Positions 30,256 to 41,870 are shown, counted from the stretch's first letter. The stretch: 64,000 nucleotides of DNA from Breviolum minutum Mf 1.05b.01 (GCA_000507305.1 DF239210.1:1-64000); one strand, 5' to 3'. A program made the numbers and translations. The notes: generated by a model not told the origin, from the letters alone.

Positions 30256-30945
30256 CTAATTTGTCATCACTCTATTTACCCCATAGCAAATCGTCCGTGT
30301 GGCCCAGCCATTTTCAATCATTTTGAAATTTTGAAACAGATCAAAGATTTGGCACTTTTTGGGGTTCGGGTCTTCCCTTTTGATGGTGCTGAAGTGTGCG
30401 TGTGCGCGTCCGTCCTCATGGCCATCTGCGTCAGCAAGTGGACTTGCGAAACTAGCTTCGTGCTCTGCAACTGTCTCCATCTTGATCTTCGCACGGTCAT
30501 CACCATTCTTTTCTGAGCTTGAAGTTTCAGTCCAAGCAGCCACTTGCACCTTGCGGGTCAGCCGCCGTCGCACTTCCTGCTTGACTGCAACTTCAGACTT
30601 TTGTGGCGATTTGTCATCATCTTCTTCATCGGTTTCCATCTCATCTTTCACCTCTACCTCCTTCAAGGGTACGTCATCAACATCATCAAAATTGGAGGAT
30701 TTCATGTCTTGCTCCATGTCATCTTTGATCTCCTTCTTCGCCTTCAGCCACTGAACATCTTTGCCTACAACGTGAATTGGCTCAGCAACTTTCTCTTTCT
30801 TGATCTTCACACGGTCAATTTCAACATCTTCACATTCACTTTTCTTCTTTTCTGAGCTTGAACCTTCAGTCCAAGCAGCCACATGCATGTCGCGGTGGGT
30901 CAGCCGCCTACGTTTGGCAGAAGATTCTGCCTGTGGCGACTCCAT
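30256..30945 (-). CDS. Charged repeat protein with SUMO-type motifs, copy 1
   Basis: The ATG at 30945 (MESPQAESSAKRRRLTHRDM) opens a Lys/Glu-rich frame. A unit containing RRRLTRKVQVAAWTETSSSE occurs twice with a 339-bp (113-codon) period. At least five Psi-K-x-E sequences are seen (IKKE, VKDE, VKQE, IKME, IKRE), the sumoylation consensus, as in many nuclear regulators. KRRRL may be a nuclear signal. The exon probably ends at CCCAAAAA|GTGCC near 30358 (a GT is also present in copy 2), and the rest of the frame is likely intron. It lies upstream of the AP2 gene on the same strand. Confidence 0.65.
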   Translation of the reverse strand: MESPQAESSAKRRRLTHRDMHVAAWTEGSSSEKKKSECEDVEIDRVKIKKEKVAEPIHVVGKDVQWLKAKKEIKDDMEQDMKSSNFDDVDDVPLKEVEVKDEMETDEEDDDKSPQKSEVAVKQEVRRRLTRKVQVAAWTETSSSEKNGDDRAKIKMETVAEHEASFASPLADADGHEDGRAHAHFSTIKREDPNPKKCQIFDLFQNFKMIENGWATRTICYGVNRVMTN

Positions 30946-31019
30946 GCTAAGAGTGGCAAGATTCAAATTCCCAGGCGAACAGCCTTGCAAACGCTTGGGC
31001 CTTCTGGGCAATTTTGCCA

Positions 31020-31820
31020 ATACGTCGTGGTGACTTCAGTACTCACATTTCGGTAAGTCCAAATTACAAACGACCTCCCGCACTCTATCCGTACTATTTT
31101 TCGCTCTAGATTACTCAAGATTGTCAACACCAATTGCAGGCACAGTAATGAAGTGAATTGAAATATATCGGAGACTGAACATGCTGACATAAAACTGTTT
31201 GAAGATGTGGTGGACTAGAAATATTCCCGTCTCCAGCTACATCTCATCAGAAAAATGATCATGCATACCTATCCGGAGTCTAAGCCTTCAATAGGATTCT
31301 AAAACACGAGCCCAAAGCAGAATTCCTAGTAAAATTCAGTTGAAGGTAAATTTTTCATAGGCTGCCTATTTCATGGAGAAACATCCTCCCCAAATGTTGG
31401 AGCACTTACCCTCCATGAAAATCAACATAGACACCACTACGCCATTGTTGAAATGGAACTACATACATTTTACAACGACCGTCATTTTTGACATCTCTGT
31501 AAAAGTTCCAGGGTGGTAGTTGGATAATATAAGTTTTTCAAGCACCAAACCTACAAATATCAAGTTTTGCTACCCCTTTTTTGAAACCAATAGGAGGTTC
31601 GTGTGTTCAGTTTCCCTATGATTGAGGCCCAGTTGGATCCGAAAAATCACCGGGGCCCCAGATCCGTTCGGAACATTTGGAGAAAAAAATAAAGCACCTA
31701 AACATGGAAAAGTCAGTTCAAACCATCATTTTTTTGGTGTAAAAAATTTCAGGGTGTACCTCAATTGCTATACTTGCTCACCAAGCCTGTGAAGATCCAC
31801 GGTCAGATAGCATCACCTCA
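31020..31820. other. Spacer right of copy 1
   Basis: No convincing gene. Homology to copy 2 stops at about 31012. Confidence 0.5.
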
Positions 31821-31821
31821 C

Positions 31822-31923
31822 CAAATAGCCATCTGCACGGCACATTCGTCAGTGTCTGGCAGAATTTGCGGGTTTCCCCCGCCGTTTCGACAAGAAGAAG
31901 AACAAAAAGAAATATACGTAATA
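31822..31923 (-). CDS. Candidate exon, unrecognised
   Basis: Reads IFLFVLLLVETAGETRKFCQ and TLTNVPCRWLF, between an acceptor at the edge of a family F element (ggtattacag) and donor TATTTG|GTGAGG. A hydrophobic start could be a leader. Partner exons unknown. Confidence 0.42.
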
Positions 31924-31931
31924 CTGTAATA

Positions 31932-32010
31932 CCGTTGATGGAAGAACTCCTGCACCAGTTGATGTGGTAAAAATCGCATTATTGACAGGATATCTTCCAT
32001 CAACAGTAGT
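31932..32010. mobile_element. MITE family F copy
   Basis: TACCGTTGATGGAAGA...TCTTCCATCAACAGTA, flanked by TA. Confidence 0.8.
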
Positions 32011-32669
32011 AAATCGAGAATAGTACATTAGTTCATAAATTACAGGAAAACAAGTAATATACTAAACAATACTAAACATATATATTATATATCCAAAAAT
32101 AATTAGGAAAGGAAGAACCACAACAAAAAAGAAGAAAACAACACAGAATACACCACCAAACTTTTGCTTAATACAACATCATCATCCTTAAGACTCCCTT
32201 ATGACCTTCCGAAATGGCCATCCATTCATCCATCCAAACGTTTCGGGATGATCTCAACGGAACCTGGGCAGTTGGCTATCTTGTCGTAGAAGACCACGTT
32301 GGGATGATAGCTCTCAGGTCGTAGTTGGATGTTATGCCAACCGAACGGTACCTGTGGGAACGCTTCCACTGGGTGACCTTTGAAGGTGACCTTTCAAGGG
32401 GGGGGATTGGTTTTCATCTCCTCCTTTGTTAGGTGTAACTTGGATCTACCCCTATTAAGCTTGTATTATCATATATCATATATCGAATATATCAACATGT
32501 ACATATTTATTATCATATATATACACTAATGTACCTAGGGGTTGGAGAACAACATACACACCTGGGATTCAGCGTTTTTTTTTCCCAAAATATCAGTGAA
32601 AAAGTAGGTGGTTGGTTGTCATTGGCAAGGGGGATGCACCCAACCAGGATGTACCCAAATAATTACATA
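32011..32669. other. AT-rich spacer, no gene seen
   Basis: Contains atatatcat runs and short frames only. Confidence 0.45.
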
Positions 32670-32768
32670 CCATGAGCCACCTGAAAACTAACATGACATT
32701 GGAAAAATCTCATTTTCAATAGGAAATACATCGACTCAAATGGTGGATTTTCCATTGTTATGTTATTT
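32670..32768. mobile_element. Family B variant
   Basis: CACCTGAAAACTAACATGACATTGG...CCATTGTTATGTTATTTTT. Confidence 0.65.
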
Positions 32769-33653
32769 TTTTGGGGGGTGTATATTACACCACCAAGAGA
32801 AAGTGTTGCAAACATCCACTTTTCCAACAACTTGGTTCAAGAACATTTGATTTTTGTTCAACATGATTTGAAGATGTTCCATCAATGCTCGAATTTCCAC
32901 CAAAGAAATTGCCATCATTCCAAACCTCCCCCACTGGGATGTCCCGTTGGAATTTAGGATCAATGGTTTGTACATGGGTTATTTCACCTACTTACAAACG
33001 GAATATATTAGCCCTGGGCTTCCACCACCATTAAAATCATGGTTGACCCACATGATTAAGCCCTTAGGGAAGCATTGGTGGTTATAATATATCAACACCC
33101 ATTGTTTTAATGTTGTTTGGAATTCCAGTGTCAGGGTTATAATCCACTCATCGTAACCTAACTTCCTGACAAAATCCAAGTCAAAACATGCCGTTGGCAC
33201 CTCAAATTCCACGACACCCGTGGAGTCAGTTTTTTCCTAAGGAATAAAAAACAGCCACATTTCGGGCCATGTTTTTTGTGGGGTCGGGTCCCCGGAAACC
33301 ATTGGTGTAGAGGGACATACAGAAACTCGGGAGATGTTTTATATAAATCTTCATGAACAAAAACAGAAACACCCGGAATTGTTTGGCAAAAATCGAGGTG
33401 TTTTTTTCTGTTCTTTTTGTTTTTGCCTCCAATTTCCAAAAATTAAAGTACCGTATATTCAGCCTCTGGCTTAAAGCAAAGCAAGTCTTGATTACTGCTT
33501 GTCTGAGAAAATCATGTTGAAATGAGAGAAACAAGCGCACACCTTCCCACAAAAAAGCGATTGAACATTAAACTTTAAACATGCTTTCTGTTACTTGGCC
33601 CAGGATCTAACAAAGCATAGTTCATAGGGATGCTGAAATGGTTTGCATGACAA

Positions 33654-33759
33654 CCCCATACCATCCATGTATGGAATTTTTCCTACATTTGGTTGATTTT
33701 TCTGATGAAATATGGTAAATGTAGGTAGGTACATAAACCATATATTGATGGTATGGGAA
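33654..33759. mobile_element. MITE family D copy
   Basis: CCATACCATCCATGTATGG...GGTAAATGTAGGTAGG...GATGGTATGGG. Confidence 0.8.
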
Positions 33760-34022
33760 CTGTTAATGGATAAACTCCAGCGAAACAAGTAATACCGTTT
33801 TATGGTGAGTACCCCATAAATTGCACTACAGTCTATGTAAAGTGTATAGGAATCATGCGGCATTACAATTTACAAACGTTTTCAAAAACCACACGTATTC
33901 AAATAGCAACCAATAGAGAGAAGCACACACGTATATAATATAAATATAAATATATACATATGATACATAGTCATTGTTATTATAACTTCATATTACATCA
34001 TATTATTTGTGAGTCTGTATCA

Positions 34023-34208
34023 AGTGCTGCAATGCCCTTCAAGGCTACCAAACCCCATGGGGTTTTTGTTCGGCGTCCGCGGTGAAAAAAGAAGCGTTGC
34101 GTGCCAGCAAGTGTCAAAGCCAAAGACAGTCTCAGTGGGATCAACTCAACGACTGGTGGGATATGTCCAGTGATGTTGTTGATGCTTCAAAAATCATCCA
34201 ATATCTTT
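34023..34208 (+). CDS. Candidate exon ending at a family E element
   Basis: An open frame includes VKKEALRASKCQSQRQSQWD and WWDMSSDVVDASKIIQYLLG and ends TTTTGG|GTGTTTCC, the left end of a family E element, so GT could be the donor. A second plus frame (MGFLFGVRGEKRS) is also open. Partner exons not found. Confidence 0.42.
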
Positions 34209-34310
34209 TGGGTGTTTCCAAAAATAGGGGTACCCCGAAATGGATGGTTTATAATGGAAAACCCTATTAAAATGGATAATTTTGGGGTACCACTATTTTC
34301 GGAAACACCC
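34209..34310. mobile_element. MITE family E copy
   Basis: GGGTGTTTCCAAAAATAGGGGTACC...GGTACCACTATTTTCGGAAACACCC. It sits inside a larger element-like unit with GTTGATGCTTC/GAAGCATCAAC ends (about 34177-34570). Confidence 0.9.
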
Positions 34311-34911
34311 TTTTAGCTATAATAAAATATTTAACCATATTATTATAGTAAACTATGTTTAGGTGGATTTTTGATAGTGATCCTGTTGATGCTTCGATAA
34401 TTGAAATTAACTATAATATCATAGTGGAATATCGGTAGTGGAAAATCCCAGATATTGATTTTGTTTAACTATAATATTATCTAACAATCCCATGCATCAA
34501 AACCCTATGAAAAAAACAGCAGGAATCTTTAACCTGCCCGAAAACTACGGAGTTCTGAAGCATCAACATGTTTTGGAAGGAAAGACTTAATATGGCCACC
34601 CAACAACCCCCGTAACTTGAAAGGTACGGTCAAGTACTTCACCAAATGCATAATTTGTTCGAGGGTGTACAAAAATGCTAAGACTTCTCAGAGGGAACTA
34701 CTACAAGGATGATGTTTTGGAAAAGCATGTCACTTGGGGCACCCCTTGTGACTTTCCCAAAATCTCAAGGAACTGCAGTTTCAACGCCTAGTTATCCTAG
34801 TTGTTGTTGCTTGGAAATTGGTCAAACAGCTTGGCGCTTCATTTTTTTGAGCCATGAAATTCCAAACAAAACCAATCCCAAACCAATTAGGCAAGTTGGG
34901 AAAAAAAAACT

Positions 34912-35259
34912 TCAAAGTCTGATTCCCTGATTTAGGAGTGCGCAGAGAAAACGTTGGAAGTATTTAGTTTGAAGGAAGCTACATTGATTCACTTCGAGGG
35001 TCTGAAATGAAAGAAACATGGAAACGCCGACACCTTCAAACAAAAATGTCCAGGGGAGAAACACCGAAAAACGAATAATCGAATCTTTGAGCGTAGTACC
35101 CCGGCTATACTCATTCTTTTTGCGAAACATGCACCAAACATCAAAAAAAACACCGTAAAATACAATACCTGTTACTAAACGTAACCTTCTTATATCTTCT
35201 GAAATGATGACTGTTTGGCACCAAACTAAAATTGCACTACGTGGTGAGCCCTGACGCAC
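34912..35259 (-). CDS. Open frame of 115 codons, unrecognised
   Basis: Hydrophobic frame with TGIVFYGVFFDVWCMFRKKN and FLPWTFLFEGVGVSMFL. No clear splice signals and no known domain, so it may be chance. Confidence 0.25.
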   Translation of the reverse strand: MRQGSPRSAILVWCQTVIISEDIRRLRLVTGIVFYGVFFDVWCMFRKKNEYSRGTTLKDSIIRFSVFLPWTFLFEGVGVSMFLSFQTLEVNQCSFLQTKYFQRFLCALLNQGIRL

Positions 35260-35601
35260 TAAGAACAGTGAGATAAAACAAGCGCGTTTTATTTGGAGAA
35301 GGCGGTTGGTGACAGGTAGTATCTTTGGTTCTAGCTAGTAGTATCGGGCATTTACCCTATCCTGAACACAGCGCGTTAATTCTCCAACAGCCTTGTCAAC
35401 CGCTCCCAACAAGCAACGAAAAACATACCTGTTCCTATGCCATCTGATCATATGGGTTAATGATAGGGTTCATATAATGGGCTGCCATCGTACAAGAAAC
35501 AGTTTCATAAAGGGAGTAGTATAAGCATAATTCCCTTCAAAAGCCAAACATGCCAAACAACAATCTAATTTTCGCACCTTGACTAAGCATTTCCGGATGG
35601 T

Positions 35602-36458
35602 TCAACCGCATGTCTTGGGGCGCCAAGTAACCGAGCCATCCTCTTTCACTCCTTTGATCTTCGCACCCTTTACGGGTGCACCCTTCCTGCAACGGACAAG
35701 GGCCGGATATCTCACTGGTGTCACAAGCCTTGAAGCCCCTTGCATGAAAGCATCACTCAAAGGGTGCCATAGAACATATTTGTTGGAAGTCCTCCAGATT
35801 TGTGTCGACGGGAGCCTGCTACCTCCCCCATGTCTCTTTCATAAAAACGAATATGGTGGGAACACTGACCCGATTAAAGAAAACAATAACTTTAGAAACC
35901 CAAAGCATCCATGGCACTGGCATATTTACCATATTTTACCATTACAAACAACCAAATATAGGTAAATATACCTTTCGTCCCATGGATGGTATGGTGGGAA
36001 AGAAACCAATAGACCTTAACTTACCTACAAAAGTTCAACAAAGCCAATCCTATGAGAACTAGACCGTTGTGGTAGTTGACACTTTTTTCTTTTGAAACAC
36101 CTTAAGGATTCATCAACCAATTGATGGACTACAGTGACTACAGTCCCAAAGTGTCACATGGAAAATCAAACACATGTCTTCCCAAAAAAATGCATATCTA
36201 TAGTGTATTTGATTTGAATGAGATAAAATGTAAGGTAAAAGTTCAAAGTTGTACTACAGTGAAATTGTTTGATAGCGTGTTTCATAGTTCATGGAGGATT
36301 AGTGGAGGATGATTCTTTTTAGGGCATTCAGACTTCCCATAAAAATTTCATGTCTTTGTTTTAAGTCCTTTAATGTATATAGTGAGGATGTCCGGTCGGT
36401 AGCTCACCTGGAATCGACGACCTTCACTTGAAGCTTCCAAAAGGTGCCAGGATGAAGC
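35602..36458 (-). CDS. Two last exons of a gene, unrecognised basic protein
   Basis: Exon 36458-36408 (LHPGTFWKLQVKVVDS) ends at the strong donor GATTCCAG|GTGAGC. Exon 35815-35602 follows GTAGCAG and encodes LPSTQIWRTSNKYVLWHPLS, DAFMQGASRLVTPVRYPALV and KGAPVKGAKIKGVKEDGSVT to TGA. The junction keeps phase 2 (AG|G). The intron of about 590 nt holds a family D element. The 128-codon plus-strand frame here is a shadow. No family recognised. Confidence 0.62.
35897..35997. mobile_element. MITE family D copy in an intron
   Basis: CCCAAAGCATCCATGGC...CATATTTACCATATT...AATATAGGTAAATATACC...CCATGGATGGTATGG. Confidence 0.75.
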
Positions 36459-36470
36459 CTCAGCGGGTTT

Positions 36471-36662
36471 GGGATGTCCCGGGATAGAAGGGTTTGTGGA
36501 TGGATCAATGGTTACTCAATAGGTTATTTACCGGGATTATGAACCATTTTTAGTAGGAAATCCCTAACTAAACCTATATTAGTCATTTATAAATGGGATA
36601 TATTGGGGTTATTTCAGCCACTGATCCTAACCTTTGATAAATCAACTTCCCGGGACATCCGA
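36471..36662. mobile_element. Family G element (long form)
   Basis: GGGATGTCCCGGGATAG...CTAACCTTTGATAAATCAACTTCCCGGGACATCC. Confidence 0.7.
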
Positions 36663-37672
36663 GTGGGATTGCCACCATTGTTCACGGGAAGGGGCCCGGA
36701 CCACCGTCCGGTGGAGTTGAATTGATAACTTGACCGGGTGTGGCTAAAAACATGTGAAACAACCCGTTTTTCACAACCGGTGGATCTGCCGTGATTTTTT
36801 CTTGGAGATAGGTAACAAACCAAGACCGGCAAAGGGTTGGGCTTTTTTGAGGTAGTCAAACTTAAAATCTAAAAAGAAACTCCAACGAACGGACCCACTC
36901 AAGGTACCCCTAAACCTAATAGCTCTCGCAACTTTATTTGATTGGCCCGTTGGTACGAGTAAGGCCTCATCGAATTTTTGATGGATGAAAAAGGATGGAA
37001 CAATCACCAAAAAAAACGAACACCGCCATCTGCCGAGCTGCTTTTTGGGCATGGTGTCGGTCACTTGGGTGACGATAGAAAGGTCCTGGAAGATTCAATT
37101 TGGCTTGAAGGGAATGAGGCAAATTTGCCTGCTGATCCAGGTGGATGTAATTACATGAAACGACAAAACTAAAATGAGTTCAGTGCACTGCAAGCATTTT
37201 GTTTGGTGTGGTTGGTATTTTTTTACCGAACAAATCAGAAGGTTCCCCGTCCCCCCTCCAGCAAACTGCAAACCTCCCAGGATCAATCATCAAAGTACGT
37301 ATATATCCGGTACCTACACCGATGTTCAAAGCGGAGACCACTTCCCTGGTTTCTCTACATTACACATGCCATGCCATGGATCCTGGGTATCTCAACTTAC
37401 GGCCTGCAGGCATAGCCACCAACTCTCTCTACATATCTTGCTCATGCTTCATCCTTTCCAAGTAAAACCAGTTGAGATTGGTATCCAAACATCGGACCCA
37501 TGGTAAATCTAATTACATTTATATAGTTTGATGTTTTTGTGGTAAAACATCTAGGTGAATACACTATTTTAATTACAATGGAAAAGTTTGAACTTTTCTA
37601 TTAGTCAACAAAAATATTAGGTAAATATATACCGAACCGTTTTCTCATGGATCTACAGTAAACTGGAATTCT

Positions 37673-37772
37673 CTACAAATCTCGCTGACTTTTTAAATGG
37701 ATCTCCACCTTCAACTTCTGCAGAGCTGGTGGAAGTCCACTGTGATAAGCCTGGCATGTTGGAGAGTCCTGG
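37673..37772 (-). CDS. Candidate terminal exon, unrecognised
   Basis: After acceptor ctccatcattcgccag the frame reads QDSPTCQAYHSGLPPALQKL and KVEIHLKSQRDL to TAG. 32 residues, entered in phase 2. Upstream exons are not fixed. Confidence 0.45.
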
Positions 37773-38471
37773 CTGGCGAATGATGGAGGCTCGGAATGTG
37801 GCAGTTTTTTACCCACGTCCAAAACGATGTTTCCGAGGAAACGTGTTTTTCCCATAAACGAGGGAAATGAAGGTATATCCAAATTCCCTACTAAAAATGC
37901 AAGAAACCTGGTGGTGACAGTCATTGGGTGGGGAAGTAAAACCAATTTACATGTAAATTTTGGAAAAGCTTCTGAACCAGGAAATTGTTTTTAGGCGGCA
38001 AAACCTTCAACGGTGCATGACCCCATGGTTAAATGGCTAAATAAGCCGTTTCACTGAAATCACCTTGGATGATGCAAATGGAATGTATCCAAGTTTTGTT
38101 GCAACATGTCTATACATAAATTCATATATCCATAGATCTGATTCATCCCCCTGCAACGGATCTTTTCTTGGGCTGTGGTTGAGTTATACTGCACTCAACT
38201 CAAATAGCTAACCAGCATGAAATCAACCAAAGTACATTAGGGTAAACAAATATATAGCTGGCTGGAGCATGACCATCAATAAAGATGTATTGCTGGGATT
38301 CTCGACTGACATCTTGGATTTCCCGGTGACCAAGCATACCCGGAGAAATAAGAAGATGACCCCACGGGAAAAGGGATTCCCACACATCTCAACCAAACCA
38401 ACTTTTGGAGTTCAAGCCATTTGTATCTTAACGATAAATCAAGAATTCCAATAAATAAACATAAATAGTAC

Positions 38472-39065
38472 CTGTTAAACAACTGGCTGGCCCTTTGTAG
38501 GGAATATGTAAGGGCTAGCCAAACAATGGACACTTTTACAGCTAGCCATACCCCCTAGACATCCAAACACCACCAGAGGTTCTGTAGTTGAACTCCAAAA
38601 ACAAATCTAAAATATCCTAAAACACCCTCCACCTCAGGATATATGACTGGATGTCTAGGGATTACCGGGATGGAAGACGCTTGTCTTGTTCCCTTTTGGG
38701 ATGCCATCGTTTCCTTCAGGAGGGAGCTACTAGTTTCAGGCAGGGTACACCCTGGAAAATTAACATGCAACCTGAAAATCACCAGTTTGAAACAGAAAAT
38801 CCTCTGAACCATCCGCCTTCCTTTGTTAGCTTCCATTCCATAAATTTTCAGGGTCCCGGCTCCCGCTTGGTGGTTAACATTAACCTGACTTTTGACATAC
38901 AGCCGTTGCGGAAGGAGTCGACTTGTGGCACCGGCACCTTATACGACTCGAAGGACTTGTATAGCAATCCTGCCAGCCCACGGCAACCCGACAACCACGG
39001 CTCCTGGCGGCTGCTGCTTGATTTTCGGGGTAGCTGTAGCTCCAGATGGCCGATTAGCTCCCGGT
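38472..39065 (-). CDS. Three-exon gene fragment whose introns are family B and family C elements
   Basis: Exons, in order: about 39065-38850, 38751-38666, 38554-38472. The first (SFESYKVPVPQVDSFRNGCM...TTKREPGP) ends GACCCT|GAAAAT, a GA donor. The second (TLPETSSSLLKETMASQKGT) follows TTTTCCAG and ends ATCCCG|GTAATC. The third (GVWLAVKVSIVWLALTYSLQ) follows GGATGTCTAG and ends AACAG|GTACTA. Phases 1 and 0 are kept. A membrane segment lies in the third exon. Plus-strand frames over the first exon are also open (with acceptor tttgacatacag), but they do not give phased joins. No family recognised. Confidence 0.65.
38555..38665 (-). mobile_element. Family C introner (111 bp)
   Basis: GTAATCCCTAGACATCCAGTCATA...TGGTGTTTGGATGTCTAG on the minus strand. 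Confidence 0.8.
38752..38849 (-). mobile_element. Family B variant acting as a GA-AG intron (98 bp)
   Basis: GAAAATTTATGGAATGG...GCATGTTAATTTTCCAG on the minus strand. Confidence 0.68.
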
Positions 39066-39392
39066 TTCTGGTTGGGGACTTTTTGATATAACATTAACAA
39101 GGTATAACAAGGCCTTATTATTAGGGATGATGGTGGGGGTTGGAGGTTTTTGATATAACCTGCTTAACAAGGACTTATTATTAGGGGAATGGTGGTGCTT
39201 AAGAATCACTTAATATGGCCTCATTGCTTGAGGGTAGAGTGATATTTGGGAATGGGTGAGCCTTAAATCCCTTTGAAGATTAAAAGAACAACCCGCATAA
39301 GTGCTCCTGCAAAAATCCTACATTACTTTACCTATTTCATCCAATTTCGTGTAACTATGGCAATTGGCTAACCAAATTCACTATAGGGAAAA

Positions 39393-39592
39393 CTATCTAC
39401 ACGTAGGAAAGTGAACTGCCCATAGTTGCCTCCACGTTCCGGAAAAAAACATCAGTGTTTCATTCCTTGCAGAATCACTTCCAGGAACGGAACCAAAATC
39501 GCTCAAAGGCATCCCCGGCATCACCAATTTAATGTCCTTTCCCGAAGGCTTCTCCGCAATCACCACGGCATATTCGCTGGCCTTGTATTTGC
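39393..39592 (-). CDS. Candidate terminal exon, unrecognised
   Basis: After acceptor ggaaatttgcccag the frame reads KYKASEYAVVIAEKPSGKDI, KLVMPGMPLSDFGSVPGS and so on to TAG. GC-rich, and the frame continues upstream into a family B variant (39648-39760) that encodes a chance AT-hook-like string. No family recognised. Confidence 0.5.
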
Positions 39593-39647
39593 CTGGGCAA
39601 ATTTCCCGTGATGAATAGGTTACCTGCTTCAACAAAGATGAAACCCG

Positions 39648-39760
39648 TACACCCCCGAAGTTTAACAGCTCGCCACCTGAAAAACGGTGGGTTGGCAGAC
39701 GATCCTTTCGTTTTTTGGGACGGCCTCTTTTCAGGGGGCAGGCTTCTTTGGGGGGTTCAA
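39648..39760. mobile_element. Family B variant
   Basis: ACCCCCGAAGTTTAACAGCTCGCC matches, inverted, the end of the element at 44530-44640. Confidence 0.6.
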
Positions 39761-40082
39761 CAGCCAGGGTACCATCCCAAGGGTACCACCATTTTCCCTA
39801 TAATGATTGAAGTTTGCCAATCTACCGAGCCGAGGGGCCAGTCATCGAGGGGCTCAGGGGTTCAAATGGGTGTATCTCCAATAGTTACATTTCAAATACA
39901 CAATTTCCACGCAAACTCATGATGAATAGGAGAAAAGAAAGGTGTCTCTTCAAGACCTTTCAATAGCCATTTTCTATTGAAACTAATGATCAATAGGAGA
40001 AAGAGTAATTCCCATTTTCCACTCTCAACTTCCCCCCCAGCCACCGCTTTGACTTGAATCTTGAAAAACCAGCAACCTGATA

Positions 40083-40200
40083 CCCCATAGGATCAATGTA
40101 TGATATATCTATCTGTACAAACATGCACAAAAAATCAAATTTACATAGACAGGTTCTTCAAAGTGGGTAAATCTACTATCGTTTTCACTTGATCCTATGG
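40083..40200. mobile_element. MITE family D copy (diverged)
   Basis: ACCCCATAGGATCAATG...CTTGATCCTATGGGTA. Confidence 0.7.
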
Positions 40201-40328
40201 GTATTATCTTACATCGAGAAGCAGCATCGATAACGTTGACCAGTGGAATCCGTCATGATGCCATTGGGGAAGTTGGAAGTAAGGTCCACCTGAGCAATGA
40301 AAATGTGGCCCCTGGTTGTTTAGGGTAC

Positions 40329-40460
40329 ATAGGCTTGGAGGGTCATCCCAGTGAGTAAGTAGTTAGGATCACCACCGTTTACAAGCCATAAAATGGCCAC
40401 TTGGAAAGGGTCTTATCAATCATGCTTATTAACAACTTTCAAACTTGGACATCCTCCAAG
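40329..40460. mobile_element. MITE family H copy
   Basis: GCTTGGAGGGTCATCCCAGTGAGTAAG...ACTTGGACATCCTCCAAG. Confidence 0.75.
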
Positions 40461-41152
40461 TGCCCGTCAAAGTTGGGGATTATGATTACAAGAAATAACC
40501 AGTATAAGGATCCCTGTTTAAAAACCAGTATAATGAAAAGTAAGACATGTTTTTTTTTTCCGTGCCCTCACCTAAACATTGATGCCATCGATGAAGTTGT
40601 CATCAAAAAAAATGGCACAAAAAAAGCTCTGGGCCTTTGGTTTTTATCAGGTGCTTTGTTTAAATCATGCGGCTAAATTTCAACACGAAACTGTGTATCA
40701 TCTATGTAACAAAATATTTATATATATATAGACATTATCATATATTCTGCATACTTCTTGGCTAGATTTTGGCAGTATGAGCCTCTCTTCAACGTCTAAA
40801 GTCCCAGTGTTTTTTTCGCTTTTTGCCATGAAAACATGTCCGAAATCCAAATCGCACGGCCCAAATCCGAAGGATTTTGGGGACACATCCCCTTGGGGAC
40901 TTCCAAATCAATTCTCGGATCCGGGATCTGGTGTTTAAATGCTGACATCTTGTAAACAAAAAGAATCCTTTCTTCAAGCATGCTGCAGCATGCAATCTAA
41001 AATCATCTATAACTCAAAACTAAGATGAAAACACCTACATTTTTACAAAAATGCATCCAAATTCTTCTCTAAATGTAAAACAACTCTAGAAAGGAAAAAA
41101 CCCTAAGCGTCCCATCTACAACTGCAGCTTTTTTGTTATGCCAAGGCACTAC

Positions 41153-41266
41153 CCAATCGGCTACGACTTGCACGGTCTCCTCTGTCTTTGCCTCATCTTC
41201 GACTCCCGGATTGCGAATGGCTGATGTACAGCTGACCATTGCGGTGAGGAACAATGACAGGCGCAT
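41153..41266 (-). CDS. First exon of a secreted or plastid-targeted protein
   Basis: The ATG at 41266 gives MRLSLFLTAMVSCTSAIRNP, a compact signal peptide, followed by acidic GVEDEAKTEETVQVVADW. A donor GATTGG|GTAGTG follows; without it the frame runs to 41069. Small secreted or bipartite-targeted protein. No family recognised and downstream exons not placed. Confidence 0.58.
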
Positions 41267-41639
41267 TGTATGAAACGACCTCGGTGGTGAATCCCAATGA
41301 TGGATTCCCATGGGATTGATATATTTACATATTATGAAAAAATCAGAGCCAAATGATGTGTCAGAATGTAAAAATAAATATCAGTCACATGGATCCTATG
41401 GAAATGGAAACTTGGAATTAAGACTCTCCGTTTTTTTGTTTGTTTGTGTGTTTTTGTCTGTAAAAAGACACAACTTGAAGTCCAAAGGTTGATAAACACT
41501 TAAGTCGAGGTTGAGAGGATGAACCAAACTATTGAAATTCGCATCAGGAAGTATCAACAAACATGCTAAATGTTGCGGTACTTCTATTCACAACGTGGTT
41601 GACTTTGTTTCAAGATATGGGTTGATTACAAGAACATGA

Positions 41640-41752
41640 CTAGTTGGTGGTTGAACCAACCCCTTTGAAAAATATGCTCGATCAACATGGGTTCATCTTC
41701 CGCAATTTTCGGGGTGAAAATTTAAAAATGATTGAGTTGCCACCACCCAGTA
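41640..41752. mobile_element. MITE family A copy
   Basis: CTAGTTGGTGGTTGAACCAACCCC...TTGAGTTGCCACCACCCAG. Confidence 0.8.
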
Positions 41753-41870
41753 ACCCATAACTTCCTGTGACATCCAGGCCCGTACCCCATTACCCCATTA
41801 CAAGAATATGACAACACACAGGTGCCACCCTTGTTGTTTCTCGGCCTTTGCTACTTGTCGTCCCTCCCAG

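Larger units (their letters stand above)
26299..31012. repeat. Duplicated segment, copy 1
   Basis: About 4.7 kb matching 50309-55136 in the same orientation, from the TTG-type repeat to the upstream edge of the charged-protein exon (...CAATTTT). Non-coding parts are also alignable, so the duplication is of genomic DNA and not a retrocopy. Confidence 0.9.

Noticed and set aside
35579-35965. 128-codon plus-strand frame
   Set aside because: The minus strand gives two exons that join in phase with a strong donor; the plus frame also runs into a family D element.
37773-37812. 40-nt intron joining an upstream exon to the terminal exon at 37673
   Set aside because: Shorter than any other intron inferred here, so the join was not accepted.
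39660-39740. AT-hook-like string KRGRPKKRK in a frame continuous with the 39.4-39.6 kb exon
   Set aside because: The DNA encoding it aligns with the family B variant at 44530-44640, so it is most likely element sequence read by chance.
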